Of a stretch of 6,298 bases of DNA, positions 6,082-6,298 are shown piece by piece. The notes below the pieces were generated by a model. The model saw only the letters and a list, made by a program, of their open reading frames with translations. It searched no databases and had not been told where the DNA came from. The stretch spans positions 1 through 6,298 of the forward strand of contig JAUMTV010000153.1 of NCBI GenBank assembly GCA_030531025.1, read 5' to 3'. The stretch comes from Turicibacter sp. (lineage in GTDB: Bacteria; Bacillota; Bacilli; MOL361; Turicibacteraceae). Position 1 is the first letter of the stretch. Each line of letters starts with the position of its first letter. Both the position numbers and the translations under genes were made by a program.

Positions 6082-6103
6082 ATAATAAATCTCAACTTAT
6101 TAT
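6082..6103. promoter_or_regulatory. Inverted repeat at the feo transcription start, candidate operator
   Basis: ATAATAA (6082-6088) and TTATTAT (6097-6103) are perfect 7-bp inverted half sites with an 8-base spacer. They lie over the predicted feoA transcription start, where a repressor would block initiation. The half sites are AT-rich like Fur half sites, but the spacing differs from the classical Fur box. It could also be a weak leader hairpin or chance in AT-rich DNA. Confidence 0.3.
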
Positions 6104-6132
6104 ATTATATCATATGCAATAATTTCTGGCTA
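6104..6132 (-). promoter_or_regulatory. feoAB promoter
   Basis: On the - strand a TGATATAAT extended -10 (TATAAT at 6109-6104) lies 17 bases after a TAGCCA -35 (6132-6127; four of six consensus bases). A second overlapping TATAAT lies at 6104-6099. Transcription would start near 6097, giving a leader of about 37 bases. Confidence 0.55.
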
Positions 6133-6141
6133 TTTCTAGTA

Positions 6142-6183
6142 AAGTGACTTCACTTGGTTACTCGTTCATGCCTCATTGCATGA
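6142..6183. repeat. Two short palindromes upstream of the feo promoter
   Basis: AAGTGA (6142-6147) and TCACTT (6150-6155) form a 14-base palindrome with a 2-base centre. TCATGC (6166-6171) and GCATGA (6178-6183) form a perfect 6-bp inverted repeat with a 6-base loop. The first sits just upstream of the feo -35 and could bind a regulator. Neither matches an operator I know. Confidence 0.3.
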
Positions 6184-6206
6184 GCTAAGCACTTAATCGA
6201 TTGAAT

Positions 6207-6236
6207 AAAAAAATAATCTTTCAAAATTATTTTTTT
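6207..6236. repeat. AT-only inverted repeat, possible weak terminator
   Basis: AAAAAAATAAT (6207-6217) and ATTATTTTTTT (6226-6236) are a perfect 11-bp inverted repeat with an 8-base loop. The stem has no GC pair, so it would be a weak terminator on either strand. A second inverted repeat, AATCTTT (6269-6275) with AAAGATT (6290-6296), lies at the window end and could be part of a transcript end for a gene outside the window. I see no gene in 6133-6298. Confidence 0.3.
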
Positions 6237-6298
6237 AGATATTTATAAAATGGATTGATTACATTAACAATCTTTAATCGCAATAGTCTAAAGATTTT

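Noticed and set aside
1..6298. CRISPR arrays, tRNA or rRNA genes, phage genes
   Set aside because: I saw no regularly spaced repeats, no tRNA arms and no phage or defence proteins in any frame.

Overview
The window is low-GC, AT-rich bacterial DNA. It has AGGAGG-type ribosome binding sites, TATAAT promoters and U-tailed hairpin terminators, which suggests a low-GC Bacillota (Firmicute). The gene content (a short FeoA plus FeoB, a CPBP membrane protease, small single-pass membrane proteins, IS1595 and IS30 relics) fits a host-associated Bacilli, Erysipelotrichia or Clostridia type organism. I cannot name the genus from the sequence.

The left half (about 1-2900) is an insertion-sequence graveyard. 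At 1-407 lies an IS1595/ISXO2-type transposase relic on the + strand, in which the zinc ribbon is joined directly to the C-terminal end and the catalytic core is missing. At 1830-2775 lies a second, longer relic of the same family on the - strand, with three in-frame stops and two frameshifts. They point toward each other. Between them are two small intact membrane-protein genes, one on each strand (476-892 + and 1465-1755 -). Each sits just downstream of the 3' end of a relic and reads in the same direction, with a -35/-10 pair starting within about 20 bases of the transposase stop. The middle also holds a bidirectional terminator (1016-1056), the N-terminal stub of an IS30-family transposase (about 1096-1224, -) and an unassigned sequence that folds on paper as a three-way junction (1346-1429).

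The right half is ordinary housekeeping or adaptive DNA. A CPBP-family intramembrane protease gene (3108-3776, +) has its own extended -10 promoter. It converges on a feoA-feoB operon (6060 to 3822, -), with one shared bidirectional terminator at 3775-3812. FeoA and FeoB together form a ferrous-iron uptake system, and the feoB ribosome binding site overlaps the feoA stop codon, suggesting translational coupling. The feo upstream region (6061-6298) has a strong extended -10 promoter and several inverted repeats that could be operators or transcript ends, but no clean classical Fur box.

Nothing here is a clear new multi-gene system. The items most worth a second look are the three-way-junction element, the inverted IS1595 relics bracketing two small membrane-protein genes, and the promoters abutting both relics.
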